NCBI RefSeq assembly: GCF_001269885.1
Contig: NZ_LHVH01000022.1
Span: 1-64,000, forward strand
Direction of reading: 5' to 3'
DNA length: 64,000 bases
DNA from: Pseudomonas kilonensis
GTDB taxonomy: Bacteria; Pseudomonadota; Gammaproteobacteria; Pseudomonadales; Pseudomonadaceae
In this document: piece after piece, positions 50,205 to 59,508 of the stretch
Layout: each line of letters starts with the position of its first letter
How positions within the stretch are numbered: the stretch's first letter is position 1
Position numbers and translations under genes: made by a program
Notes under the pieces: model-generated
The model's input: the letters and a program-made list of their open reading frames with translations, nothing else
What the model was told of the DNA's origin: nothing
Database searches by the model: none

Positions 50205-52543
50205 CCCCGGCACCCAGCTACAGCATCGCCGTACGGGCGTTGTGTGAGTTCACCGCCAAGGTGGGTGATCTTGACCTGCGCTTCACGCCGTCGCCCACGG
50301 CCCTGGAAGGCATTGCTGGCCATCGTACCGTCGCCTCGCGGCGCAGAGAGGGTTATCAGGCCGAGGTGGCCCTCGAAGGTCATTACCAGGCCCTGACAGT
50401 GAAAGGCCGGGCCGATGGTTACGACCCGGCCCGCCAGTGCCTTGACGAAGTGAAAACCTACCGCGGCGACCTGAGCAAACAACCGGCCAACCATCGCCAG
50501 CTGCATTGGGCCCAGGCGAAAATCTATGGCTGGCTGATGTGCCAGAAACTGCAGTTGCCGCACATCGACGTGGCCCTGGTGTATTTCGACATCGTCAGCG
50601 AAAAGGAAACCCGCATCACCCAACGTTTCGAAGCGGCGCAGTTGCAAGCCTTCTTCGAAGCGCAATGCGCGTTGTTCCTGGCCTGGGCCGAACAGGAAAT
50701 GGCCCATCGACAGGCGCGCAACCTCGGCGCGCAATCGCTGGTATTTCCCCATGCGGGTTTCAGGCCGGGGCAACGGCACTTGGCCGAATCAGTGTTCAAG
50801 GCCGTCAGCACTGGCCGCTGCCTGATGGCCCAGGCGCCCACGGGCATCGGCAAGACCGTTGGTACGCTGTTCCCGCTGCTCAAGGCCCTGGCACCGCAGC
50901 AACTGGACAAGGTGTACTTCCTCACGGCCAAAACCCCGGGGCGCAAGCTGGCCCTGGATGCGGCGCGCGTGATCACCCGCAGCGCACCGTCGATGCCATT
51001 GCGGGTGCTGGAAATGATCGCCCGGGACAAGGCCTGCGAACACCCGGACAAAGCCTGCCATGGCGAATCCTGCCCGCTGGCCCGTGGTTTCTACGACCGT
51101 TTGCCGGACGCCCGGGCGGCGGCGAGCCAGGTCACCTTGCTCGACCAGGCGGCGTTGCGCGAGATTGCGCTGGCCCACGAGGTCTGCCCGTATTACCTCA
51201 GCCAGGAAATGGCCCGCTGGGCCGACGTGGTGGTGGCCGACTACAACTATTACTTCGACTTCAGCGCGTTGCTCTTCGGCCTGGCCCAGGCCAACGGCTG
51301 GACTGTCGCGACCTTGGTGGATGAAGCCCATAACCTGGTGGAGCGCGGGCGGCAGATGTATAGCGCGACCCTCGACCAGGCCACGTTGAGCAGCGTACGC
51401 AAAACCGCCCCCGAACCACTGAAGAAATCCCTGGATAGGGTCAATCGCCAGTGGAACGCCTTGCACACGTCCCAGGTGGCGGCCTATCAGGCCTATGAAA
51501 AACTGCCGGAAAAACTGCTCCAGGCCCTGGCCACCTGTACCACGGCTATCGGCGATTACCTCAACGATCACCCCCAAGGCCTGGACAGTGGATTGCAGGC
51601 GTTTTACTTCGACGCGTTGCAGTTTGGCCGGGTGGCGGAAACCTTCGACGAGCACTTTCTGTTCGACATCCACAAGCGCGAGCTTGGCCGCCAGCGCAGC
51701 CTGTCTACGCTGTGCCTGCGCAACGTGGTGCCGGCCGCGTTCCTGCGGCCCAGGCTGACCGCCGCGCGCAGCACCGTGCTGTTCTCGGCGACCCTGAGCC
51801 CTCGGCATTACTACGCAGACTTGTTGGGGACGCCGGGCGACACGGTGTGGATCGACGTGGAATCGCCGTTCAAGGCCGAACAACTGGACGTGCAGGTGGT
51901 CAGCCGCATTTCCACCCGTTTTGCCCATCGCCAGGCGTCCCTGGAGCCGATTGCCGCGTTGATGGCTCGCCAGTTCCGCGAGCGCCCAGGCAATTACCTG
52001 GCTTTTTTCAGCAGCTTCGATTACTTGCAGCAAGTGGCTGGGCTGTTTGCCGAGCGGTACCCGCAAATTGCGCTCTGGACGCAATCGCGCGGCATGGGCG
52101 AAGCCCCCCGGCAGGCGTTTCTCGAGCGGTTCATGGAGCACAGCCAAGGCATTGGCTTTGCGGTGCTGGGCGGTGCGTTCGGCGAGGGCATCGATTTGCC
52201 GGGTTCACGCCTGATCGGCGCGTTCATCGCTACCCTGGGGCTGGCGCAGTTCAACCCGGTCAATGAGCAGATGAAACAACGCATGGCCGCGATTTTCGGT
52301 GATGGCTACGACTACACGTACCTGTATCCCGGCCTGCAAAAAGTCGTGCAGGCGGCCGGTCGCGTGATCCGCACCCAGCAGGATCGCGGGGTGGTGATGC
52401 TGATCGACGACCGATTTGGCGAGGCGAGGGTGCAGCACTTGTTGCCGCGCTGGTGGTCTGTCACTCAGGAAACACACAAATTTCCCTGTGGGAGCGGGCT
52501 TGCTCGCGAATGCGTCGGTGCATCCGGCATCAATGTGGACTGA
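50201..52543 (+). CDS. XPD/DinG-family DNA helicase with N-terminal PD-(D/E)XK-like domain
   Basis: This 780-aa protein starts at ATG 50201, overlapping FAN1 (ATGA). Residues about 1-170 resemble a Cas4/RecB-like nuclease module (VKGRADGYDPARQCLDEVKT with Asp and Glu-x-Lys). Helicase motif I is APTGIGKT (Lys218). Cysteines in DKACEHPDKACHGESCPLAR and HEVCPYYLS fit the 4Fe-4S domain of XPD helicases. Motif II DEAH is at 374 (LVDEAHNL). Motifs V-VI are GAFGEGIDLPG and QAAGRVIRTQQDRG. It probably works with FAN1 on crosslinked or branched DNA. The last 18 residues (from CGSGLAREC) come from a REP. Confidence 0.9.
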   Translation: MTPAPSYSIAVRALCEFTAKVGDLDLRFTPSPTALEGIAGHRTVASRRREGYQAEVALEGHYQALTVKGRADGYDPARQCLDEVKTYRGDLSKQPANHRQLHWAQAKIYGWLMCQKLQLPHIDVALVYFDIVSEKETRITQRFEAAQLQAFFEAQCALFLAWAEQEMAHRQARNLGAQSLVFPHAGFRPGQRHLAESVFKAVSTGRCLMAQAPTGIGKTVGTLFPLLKALAPQQLDKVYFLTAKTPGRKLALDAARVITRSAPSMPLRVLEMIARDKACEHPDKACHGESCPLARGFYDRLPDARAAASQVTLLDQAALREIALAHEVCPYYLSQEMARWADVVVADYNYYFDFSALLFGLAQANGWTVATLVDEAHNLVERGRQMYSATLDQATLSSVRKTAPEPLKKSLDRVNRQWNALHTSQVAAYQAYEKLPEKLLQALATCTTAIGDYLNDHPQGLDSGLQAFYFDALQFGRVAETFDEHFLFDIHKRELGRQRSLSTLCLRNVVPAAFLRPRLTAARSTVLFSATLSPRHYYADLLGTPGDTVWIDVESPFKAEQLDVQVVSRISTRFAHRQASLEPIAALMARQFRERPGNYLAFFSSFDYLQQVAGLFAERYPQIALWTQSRGMGEAPRQAFLERFMEHSQGIGFAVLGGAFGEGIDLPGSRLIGAFIATLGLAQFNPVNEQMKQRMAAIFGDGYDYTYLYPGLQKVVQAAGRVIRTQQDRGVVMLIDDRFGEARVQHLLPRWWSVTQETHKFPCGSGLARECVGASGINVD

Positions 52544-52576
52544 CCCACCGCTTTCGCGAGCAAGCCCGCTCCCACA
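52485..52576. repeat. REPIN overlapping the 3' end of the helicase gene
   Basis: CCTGTGGGAGCGGGCTTGCT at 52486 and GCGAGCAAGCCCGCTCCCAC ending at 52575 form a pair. The left REP encodes the end of the helicase and the stop lies in the spacer. Confidence 0.92.
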
Positions 52577-52685
52577 AACGAAGTAGGCTGGACATCGGCT
52601 TACACCTTGCCAGCGCTCAATAATTTTTCCTGGCACCAGACTTGTTCCATACTCCGAAAAAAGTCCATACGGATGCCCCGGCCAG

Positions 52686-54614
52686 ATGCTTGAGAACGCC
52701 CCCAAGATCCCACTCATGAACGAGGAACAGCGCTTTCGCCTGCTCATCGACGCGGTGGTCGACTACGCCATCTACATGACCGACCCATCGGGCATCATCA
52801 CCAGTTGGAACTCCGGCGCCAGGCGTTTCAAGGGCTACGAGGAAGCCGAGATCCTCGGCCAGCATTTCTCCCGTTTCTACACCGATCAGGATCGCGCCGC
52901 GGGCCTGCCGCAACGGGCGCTGGACACGGCCGTGCATGAGGGGCGCTTTGAAGGCGAGGGTTGGCGGGTGCGCAAGGACGGCACGCTGTTCTGGTCCCAT
53001 GTGGTGATCGATCCGATCATCGACAGCCAGAGCGGCACCTTGCTTGGTTTCGCCAAGATCACCCGCGACCTGACCGATCGCAAAATGGCCGAGGAAACCC
53101 TCAAGCAAAGCGAGCAGCAGTTCCGCCTGTTGGTGCAAAGCGTCACCGATTACGCCATCTACATGCTTGACCCGCAAGGCCAGGTCACCAACTGGAACCT
53201 GGGGGCGCAGCGGATCAAGGGTTATCTTCCGGCGGAAGCCATCGGCCAGCATTTCTCGATGTTCTACACCCCTGAAGATCGCGATACCGGCGAACCACAA
53301 CGCGCGTTGAGCATCGCCGCCAGCGAAGGGCGTTTCGAGAAGAAGGGCTGGCGCATGCGCAAGGATGGCACGCGCTTCATGGCCCACGTCGTCATTGACG
53401 CGATCCGCAGCGACACTGGCATGCTGTTGGGCTTTGCCAAGATCACCCGCGACATTACCGATGTCACCCAGGCCCAGCAGGCCCTCGAGCAGGCCCGTGA
53501 GGCACTGTTCCAATCTCAGAAACTGCAAGCCATTGGCCAGCTCACCGGCGGCATCGCCCATGATTTCAATAACCTGTTGACGGTCATCCTTGGCAATCTG
53601 GAGATCGTGCGCAAGCGCATGCCCAACGAGCCGAAACTCACTCAGTTGCTGGACAACGCGACCCAGGGCGCGCTGCGCGGTGTTTCGCTGACCCAACGCA
53701 TGCTGGCGTTTGCCCGTCGGCAGAAGCTGACCTACGAATCGGTCGAGCTGTCGGCCCTGGTGAAGGGTATCAGCGGCCTGCTGCAAAGCTCCCTGGGCCC
53801 GTCGATACACGTCCAGACCCGTTTCGCCGAGGCACTGTCGCCGGTGCTGGCCGATGTCAACCAGCTGGAACTGGCGATTCTCAACCTGGCGACCAATGCC
53901 CGGGACGCCATGCCCCATGGCGGCCAGCTCATGATTACCGCCGATGAGCGGCAAGGGTCTGATGCGGCCCCGGACAAGCCGATGGCCCCCGGGCGCTACA
54001 TTTGCCTGGCGATTACCGATGAAGGCGAGGGCATGGATGAAGCCACGCTGGCCTCGGCCGTGGACCCGTTCTTCACCACCAAGGGGGTCGGCAAGGGCAC
54101 GGGCCTTGGGTTGTCCATGGTGCATGGACTGGCGGAGCAGCTGGGTGGCCGCTTGATGCTCAGCAGCCAGAAAGGTGTCGGTACCACCGCGCAGTTGTGG
54201 CTACCCGTGGCCGACAACCCGGCACCGGGCAAAGCGTCGATCCAGGAAACAACGCCGCCAGTTGACGAGTTGAAAGTGCTGGTGGTCGACGATGACAGCC
54301 TGGTGCTCACCAGCACGCGCCTGCTCATCGAAGACCTCGGGCACCGGGTCCTTAGCGCGCCATCGGGCGCCCAGGCACTGGAGCTGTATGAGATCAACCC
54401 GGACATTGACCTGGTAATCACCGACATGGCCATGCCGCAGATGGACGGTGCGCAGTTGGCGAAACTGTTGCGCGACCGCCAACCGACCCTGCCTATCATC
54501 CTGGCCACCGGTTATGCCGAACGCCTGGAAGGTTTCGCCACGCAATTGCCTCGGTTGATCAAGCCGTTCAAGCAGATAGACCTGGTGCAGATCATTGGGC
54601 AGACGATGAAATAG
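52686..54614 (+). CDS. Hybrid histidine kinase with two PAS domains and a receiver
   Basis: This 642-aa soluble protein has two PAS domains (about 12-135 and 145-265) so alike that they look like an internal duplication (VDYAIYMTDPSGIITSWNSG and TDYAIYMLDPQGQVTNWNLG). The kinase H-box IGQLTGGIAHDFNNLLTVI has His292. The ATPase follows (N box AILNLATNARDAM, G1 ITDEGEGMDE, G2 GKGTGLGLSMVHG). The receiver domain has phosphorylatable Asp580 in VITDMAMPQMDG and a late Lys (LIKPFK). No membrane segment is seen. No partner regulator is nearby. The start at ATG 52686 is preferred over 52716. Confidence 0.93.
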   Translation: MLENAPKIPLMNEEQRFRLLIDAVVDYAIYMTDPSGIITSWNSGARRFKGYEEAEILGQHFSRFYTDQDRAAGLPQRALDTAVHEGRFEGEGWRVRKDGTLFWSHVVIDPIIDSQSGTLLGFAKITRDLTDRKMAEETLKQSEQQFRLLVQSVTDYAIYMLDPQGQVTNWNLGAQRIKGYLPAEAIGQHFSMFYTPEDRDTGEPQRALSIAASEGRFEKKGWRMRKDGTRFMAHVVIDAIRSDTGMLLGFAKITRDITDVTQAQQALEQAREALFQSQKLQAIGQLTGGIAHDFNNLLTVILGNLEIVRKRMPNEPKLTQLLDNATQGALRGVSLTQRMLAFARRQKLTYESVELSALVKGISGLLQSSLGPSIHVQTRFAEALSPVLADVNQLELAILNLATNARDAMPHGGQLMITADERQGSDAAPDKPMAPGRYICLAITDEGEGMDEATLASAVDPFFTTKGVGKGTGLGLSMVHGLAEQLGGRLMLSSQKGVGTTAQLWLPVADNPAPGKASIQETTPPVDELKVLVVDDDSLVLTSTRLLIEDLGHRVLSAPSGAQALELYEINPDIDLVITDMAMPQMDGAQLAKLLRDRQPTLPIILATGYAERLEGFATQLPRLIKPFKQIDLVQIIGQTMK

Positions 54615-54637
54615 TCAGGAATGCAATGTTTTCCCCC

Positions 54638-54661
54638 GTGGCGAGGGAGCTTGCTCCCGCT
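54638..54661. repeat. Single REP sequence
   Basis: CGTGGCGAGGGAGCTTGCTC plus CCGC forms a single REP hairpin of the GTGGCGAGGGAG type, between the hybrid kinase gene and the small membrane protein gene. Confidence 0.85.
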
Positions 54662-54773
54662 CGACCGGGTTGGCGCACCAGTGCGAAGCGCTCGCGACAT
54701 GGGCGCGTTTCCTCGAAGGTCTGATGCGCCTGCGATCCATTGGCTTGAACTTGCCGCGCGCCGGGTTCTTCTA

Positions 54774-55346
54774 ATGAGTCCGAATCATCACCAAGGCACC
54801 GCCTGCGCAATGCCCAGAATACTCACCGGGCCAACCCCGGAAGAAGAACTGACGGAACACAACGCCAAACTGTTCGGCTCGCCCAAGGAACGACTGGATT
54901 TCTATCGCCGGGAAATCCAGTACGAAACCAGCATCCTGGCCAACCGAACCGATGCTTACCTCGCCGCCCAATCCTTCCTGGTGATTGCTTTTGCTTCGTG
55001 CATGGCCAACCTGAACCCGGAGTGGGGCAAGTTGTTCACGTTGATCGTGCCGCCATTCCTGGCCTTGCTGGGCTTCTTGAGCTCGCTCAATGCCTGGCCG
55101 GGCATTCGAGCGGCCTACGAGATCATCGATCACTGGCATTTCAAACAGAGCGAGTTATTGCGCGCCGAACCCTTGATGGGCCTGGCCTACGACGAGTCAC
55201 CGCTGTTCAGCGAACGGGAGTCGACGCACAAGGGCTACCGTAAATCGTTGCTGTTCTCGGTGCGTACGCCATGGATCTTCGCCACCTTCTGGGTGTTGCT
55301 GGGGGTGTATTCGGTCTATATCCAGATGGGCGATCCTGGTGGTTGA
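54774..55346 (+). CDS. Small inner-membrane protein with three helices
   Basis: This protein of about 190 aa starts at ATG 54774. ATG 54810 (MPRILTG) is also possible and no start has a clear ribosome site. A charged, helical cytoplasmic start (EEELTEHNAKLFGSPKERLD, FYRREIQYETSILANRTDAY) precedes two adjacent helices (LAAQSFLVIAFASCMANLN, LFTLIVPPFLALLGFLSSLN). A soluble loop and a third helix near the end (PWIFATFWVLLGVYSVYIQM) follow. I recognise no named family. The stop is 12 bp from the stop of the convergent antiporter gene. Confidence 0.75.
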   Translation: MSPNHHQGTACAMPRILTGPTPEEELTEHNAKLFGSPKERLDFYRREIQYETSILANRTDAYLAAQSFLVIAFASCMANLNPEWGKLFTLIVPPFLALLGFLSSLNAWPGIRAAYEIIDHWHFKQSELLRAEPLMGLAYDESPLFSERESTHKGYRKSLLFSVRTPWIFATFWVLLGVYSVYIQMGDPGG

Positions 55347-55358
55347 GACGCACTTGCC

Positions 55359-56696
55359 TCAGCCCGATTGCTTATGGCGCTCATACCATGTCAGGGTGGG
55401 TTGGGTCGTGACACCATGGACCAAAATACTCAAGGCCACCACTGACAGGGTGAGGTTGATGCACAGTTGCGCCACCTCCGGCTGCAGGTCATGGTTCAAG
55501 GCGAAAAACAGATAAAACAGACTGCCGATCCCGCGGATGCCAAACCAGCCGATCAGTAGCCGTTGCGGTCCGTCGAGCAGCCGCCCCCAGGGTAACGCCA
55601 GCACACTCAACGGGCGGATGACGGCAAACAGCAGTGCACCGATCGCCAAGGCCCGCCAGTCCCAATGGTTGGCCAACACCACGCCGAGCAGGGTCACCAG
55701 GAACACTTCCATCGACCGCTCCACCAGGCTGCCGAACGCGAGCATGTCGCTCATCATGACTCCAGCGGCCAATTGACCATCATCCAGCGACTCGGTATCG
55801 CCCAGGACAGCCTGCTGGGGCTCGACGGTTTCGTGGCCCACCACCGGTTGCACCAGGTGTTCTGCCGGCAGCGCCGCTTCGTCGGTGGACTTGACCTCAG
55901 CCTGGCGCAGCCCCAGGCCGGCGGCGAACACTGAGAGAAAACCGTAGCCCTGGATCCATTCGGCCACGACGTAAGCCAGGGCAATCAGCGCCAGGGCCAG
56001 GTAGTCATTGGGCGACAGCGTGCTGTCGGCATTCCTGATGCGCATCGACAAGGTCAGCTTGCCAATCCCGCGGCCCATCCAGTAGCCAACCAGCAAACCG
56101 GCCGGCACCGCCCAGAGGACGTTACGCAGCAGCCATTCGCCGAGAAAACCGCTGCCGTCGTCGCGCAGCATCAACAGGCCGAGGATCACAAAGGGAAACG
56201 CGGTGCCGTCGTTCAGTCCCGCTTCGCCCGACAGGCCGAAACGCACCCGGTCGTCATCCCGCGCATCGTTGACCTGCACCAACGCCGCCAATACCGGATC
56301 GGTGGGGGCCAATATCGCGCCGATCAGCATCGACACGCCCCAACTGAGGCCGAACAGATAATGCAATGCCAGGCACAGGCCGGCGATGCTCAGGATCATC
56401 ACCGGTCCGGCCAGCCCAAAGGCCACGCGCCAGGTACGGTTCTTGAGGGGCAAACGCAACTTGAGGCCGCTGACGAACAACGAAAACACCACCGCGACCT
56501 CCGTGAGGTGTTCCATCCAGACCGACGAGTCGCTGATGTCCAGCTTCAGCACGTCCAACCCCATCGGCCCGATGGCAACGCCCAGCACCAGGCACATCGC
56601 CGAGGTGGTGACCGGCATCCAGCGCAGATAGGAGGAGGTCAGGGCCAGGGTCAGCAACACCGCACCGAGCACCGCTACCCATACCGTGAAAGTCAT
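55359..56696 (-). CDS. CPA1-family cation/proton antiporter (NhaP-like)
   Basis: This 445-aa protein is on the minus strand, start ATG 56696 behind AAGGAGC. About twelve helices are predicted. It has the CPA1 core GAILAPTDPVLAALVQVNDA (with the ion-binding Asp of TDP) and FGLSGEAGLNDGTAFPFVIL, whose GxxGEAGLNDGTA motif carries the conserved Glu-Asn-Asp. The second half (RPLSVLALPW, GWFGIRGIGSLFYLFFAL) holds the conserved GIRGIGS Arg. It would exchange Na+ or K+ for protons. It is convergent with the small membrane protein gene. Confidence 0.92.
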   Translation of the reverse strand: MTFTVWVAVLGAVLLTLALTSSYLRWMPVTTSAMCLVLGVAIGPMGLDVLKLDISDSSVWMEHLTEVAVVFSLFVSGLKLRLPLKNRTWRVAFGLAGPVMILSIAGLCLALHYLFGLSWGVSMLIGAILAPTDPVLAALVQVNDARDDDRVRFGLSGEAGLNDGTAFPFVILGLLMLRDDGSGFLGEWLLRNVLWAVPAGLLVGYWMGRGIGKLTLSMRIRNADSTLSPNDYLALALIALAYVVAEWIQGYGFLSVFAAGLGLRQAEVKSTDEAALPAEHLVQPVVGHETVEPQQAVLGDTESLDDGQLAAGVMMSDMLAFGSLVERSMEVFLVTLLGVVLANHWDWRALAIGALLFAVIRPLSVLALPWGRLLDGPQRLLIGWFGIRGIGSLFYLFFALNHDLQPEVAQLCINLTLSVVALSILVHGVTTQPTLTWYERHKQSG

Positions 56697-56758
56697 CGTT
56701 GCTCCTTGGATAGCAAGGGAGCCAGTTACAACACCCTGTAGGACCGCCAAGCACAATT

Positions 56759-56906
56759 CTGTGGCGAGGGGATTTAGCGAAACGTCGCACCGCCCTGCTG
56801 TGGGAGCAAAGCTTGCTCGCGATGCAGGAGCCTCGGTTCCAGAGAGACCGCGTTGTTTTTATCGCGGGCAAGCCTTGCTCCCACAGATAAATCCCCTCGC
56901 CACAAG
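56759..56906. repeat. Nested REP element (outer GTGGCGAGGGGATTTA arms, inner REPIN)
   Basis: The outer arms CTGTGGCGAGGGGATTTA (56759) and TAAATCCCCTCGCCACAAG (to 56906) enclose a REPIN from TGTGGGAGCAAAGCTTGCTC (56800) to CAAGCCTTGCTCCCACA (to 56885). It lies between the antiporter gene and the four-gene operon. Confidence 0.92.
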
Positions 56907-57098
56907 GGTGTTCACTTGCTGGTATTGGCGCACTTGTCACTCATTCGAGGGCTGGAACGAAACGAGGGTTCCCCTCGTGAACGGACAACCCGTTTATCCG
57001 CCTGCCTTTCAACCCAACGGAATTTTTCGCCGTTGCCGGCGCTCTGCAACAGAAGAGACGTTCTGATTCAGCGTCCGCCGAGAACCCAAGAGGCCCTT

Positions 57099-58484
57099 AT
57101 GACTGCGCTGACACCCCTTCAATCCCGGCCGGCCACCGTCCAGGCTGTCACCCATAACGGACACGTGCGCCAATGCTATGAGCGACTGTTCCAGGGCCCC
57201 GACGACGCCGACAAGCAAGCCGTCGCCCAAGCGTTCCTCCAGCAATGCATCGCAAAGGCTGCGACGCTCCCCCAGGAGGTGCCCGATGACCCCATGGCGC
57301 TGCAGGCCTGGGTCGAGCAGCACAGCGCCGGTGTGGCCCGGCAATACGCTGACTACCTGGAGCGGCGCAAAAATGGCGGTGCGCGGGAATTCTTCAGCGG
57401 CAGGGCCCACGCCCTGTACTTCCTGCAGGCGGTGGCGCCGACCAAACGGGTCGACGGCGCCTGGCTGTATGGCGTGGTCAAGCACTGGCACGACCACCGT
57501 TTCGAAGGGTTGCTGTGCACCTACCTGGAAGAACTGGGGGACGGTCATCCCGGGCAAAACCATGTGGTGCTCTATCGCAAATTGCTCGCCGAACACGACC
57601 TGTCGGATGCCCCGGACATCGACGATGACCTTTATCTGCAAGGTGCCGTGCAACTGGCCTTGGGTTATGCCGGTGACGAATACCTGCCGGAGGTCATCGG
57701 CTACAACCTGGGCTATGAACAATTGCCCTTGCATCTGTTGATCAGCGCCTATGAGCTGAGCGAACTGGACATCGATCCCTACTATTTCACCCTTCACGTC
57801 ACCATCGACAACGCCAGCACTGGCCACGCCCATAAGGCCGTGCAGGCATTGCTGCAATTGATACCGATGGAAGCGGACCGTGAAGCTTTCTGGCACCGGG
57901 TCACATTGGGCTATCGCCTCAAGGACCTGGGGCAGGGCAGCCGGGATATCATCGCCTCGTTCGACCTGGAGCGCGAAGTGCTGGACATGCTCGAACGCAA
58001 ACGCCCGTTCGGCCAGCACATGCATTCCGATTACTGCAAGTTCGAAGGCAAGACCGTCAACCAGTGGCTTGCGGTGCCAGGCCAGTTGGAAGGGTTCTTG
58101 GCGGCAATGCAGAACAAAGGTTGGATCAAACGCCATGAAGACCCGCAGAGCAGCCGCTTCTGGGCGCTGATCGACGGGGCCGGTGCGGCCATGTTCGGCG
58201 TGTTCAGCCCCTACGAAAAGCAGCTGCTGCACGATTGGATTGCCGGTGACTGGCTGGACCAGGGCACGAAGTCCGGCGCCCGGCGTGGTCCGGGTGCGGC
58301 GTGCGAGCCCACAACGCCGATGGATGATCCCGATGTGCAAAGCCTGCAACAGGCACTGCAAGGCCGCACGCCCGACGCGCAGATGCAGGTTCTGATGCCC
58401 TGGCTCTGTGCCCGTTGCCATAGCCATCCGGCCGGGCTGTTGGCGACTCGCCGCTTCATCGAACTCAAATCCGTACTTCGCTAG
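57099..58484 (+). CDS. Haem-oxygenase-like, iron-containing redox enzyme (HDO family)
   Basis: This 461-aa protein starts at ATG 57099. The frame stays open to 56853 through a REP, but that part is not protein-like. The core (about 95-310) fits the HO-like diiron oxidase/oxygenase superfamily: WLYGVVKHWHDHRFEGLLCT, YLEELGDGHPGQNHVVLYRK, then HLLISAYELSELDIDPYYFT and LHVTIDNASTGHAHKAVQAL, which give Glu, His and Asp residues spaced as metal ligands. The C-terminal 140 residues are family-specific, ending with a CARCHSHPAG motif. Such enzymes oxidise or cleave small molecules. The substrate is unknown. It leads an operon of four tightly spaced genes. Confidence 0.82.
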   Translation: MTALTPLQSRPATVQAVTHNGHVRQCYERLFQGPDDADKQAVAQAFLQQCIAKAATLPQEVPDDPMALQAWVEQHSAGVARQYADYLERRKNGGAREFFSGRAHALYFLQAVAPTKRVDGAWLYGVVKHWHDHRFEGLLCTYLEELGDGHPGQNHVVLYRKLLAEHDLSDAPDIDDDLYLQGAVQLALGYAGDEYLPEVIGYNLGYEQLPLHLLISAYELSELDIDPYYFTLHVTIDNASTGHAHKAVQALLQLIPMEADREAFWHRVTLGYRLKDLGQGSRDIIASFDLEREVLDMLERKRPFGQHMHSDYCKFEGKTVNQWLAVPGQLEGFLAAMQNKGWIKRHEDPQSSRFWALIDGAGAAMFGVFSPYEKQLLHDWIAGDWLDQGTKSGARRGPGAACEPTTPMDDPDVQSLQQALQGRTPDAQMQVLMPWLCARCHSHPAGLLATRRFIELKSVLR

Positions 58485-58494
58485 GGAGCCCTGC

Positions 58495-59508
58495 ATGAAT
58501 GAGGAAGAACGCCTGTGCGAGACGGACCTTGCGCTGTTGCAACTGGGCCGGCGCCTGCAAGCCGACGGCTACCGTTTCATTACCCCGACGCCGTTGACCC
58601 ACGAGCGGGTCAACCAGCGGCCCGACAATGAACGCTCCAAGACCTTGCGGGACGTGTTTGGCTGGTCGCGGCCGTTTGCGCCGGGACTGATCAGCGCCGA
58701 TGAACAGCGGCAACTGCAAGAAGCCCAAGTGCTGGAAGCACACGACGGCCTGCTGCGCAGCCGGGTGCGCTGGTCGAGCCTGGATGGCTTGTTGTTCGCG
58801 CATTCGCAGTTCCCCACCCAGGCCTCCGATGCGGTGTTTTTCGGCCCTGACAGCTACCGCTTCGCCCAACTGATCCATACTCATCTGCAACAGAACTTCA
58901 CGGCGGTGCATCGCGCCGTGGACATCGGTTGTGGCGCCGGCGTCGGTGCGATCGTGATTGCCCGCGCCCGGCGTGAAGCGCAAGTGCTGGCGGTGGACAT
59001 CAACCCGCAAGCCTTGCGCCTGAGTGCTGTGAACGCCGCGCTGGCCGAGGTGGGCAATGTCGAGGTCGCTCGTAGCGACGTGCTGCAGGACGTGCCAGGC
59101 AACTTTGACCTGATCGTCGCCAACCCGCCGTACATGGCTGATCCATCCGAGCGCGCCTATCGCCATGGCGGCGGCGCGCTGGGCGCGGGGCTGTCGTTGC
59201 GCATCGTCGAACAGGCCTTGCCCCGGCTCACACCGGGCGGCTCGCTGGTGCTCTACACCGGCGTGGCGATGGTGGATGGGCGCGACCCGTTCCTGGAAGC
59301 GCTGGGCCGATGGCGTGACTCGGCGGATTTCGGCTGGACCTACAAGGAATTGGACCCGGACGTGTTTGGTGAGGAATTGCTGACGCCGGGTTATCAGGAC
59401 GTGGAAAGGATCGCCGTGGTGGCGTTGGTTGTAACCCGCATTGGCGCAGGTATCGGCGGGGCTATCGGAGGGATTATCGATGAACAGGCGCATGAAATTC
59501 GGCATTGA
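58495..59508 (+). CDS. Class I SAM-dependent methyltransferase (HemK/RlmG-like)
   Basis: This 337-aa protein starts at ATG 58495 behind GGGAG, 10 bp after the previous stop. An N-terminal substrate domain is followed by the Rossmann core with motif I VDIGCGAGVGAIVIARAR, the acidic strand VLAVDINPQALRL, and the NPPY motif LIVANPPYMADPSERAYRHG that marks N5-glutamine or exocyclic-amine methyltransferases. The target could be a protein Gln, a base or a small molecule. Context with an HO-like oxidase and a GCS2 ligase favours a small molecule but does not prove it. Its 3' end overlaps the next gene by 29 bp. Confidence 0.88.
   Translation: MNEEERLCETDLALLQLGRRLQADGYRFITPTPLTHERVNQRPDNERSKTLRDVFGWSRPFAPGLISADEQRQLQEAQVLEAHDGLLRSRVRWSSLDGLLFAHSQFPTQASDAVFFGPDSYRFAQLIHTHLQQNFTAVHRAVDIGCGAGVGAIVIARARREAQVLAVDINPQALRLSAVNAALAEVGNVEVARSDVLQDVPGNFDLIVANPPYMADPSERAYRHGGGALGAGLSLRIVEQALPRLTPGGSLVLYTGVAMVDGRDPFLEALGRWRDSADFGWTYKELDPDVFGEELLTPGYQDVERIAVVALVVTRIGAGIGGAIGGIIDEQAHEIRH

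Noticed and set aside
54621..54773. N-terminal extension of the small membrane protein through a REP
   Set aside because: The extra residues are REP translation (CFPPWRGSLLPL) and there is no ribosome site. Unlike the FAN1 and helicase tails, it is upstream of several plausible starts.
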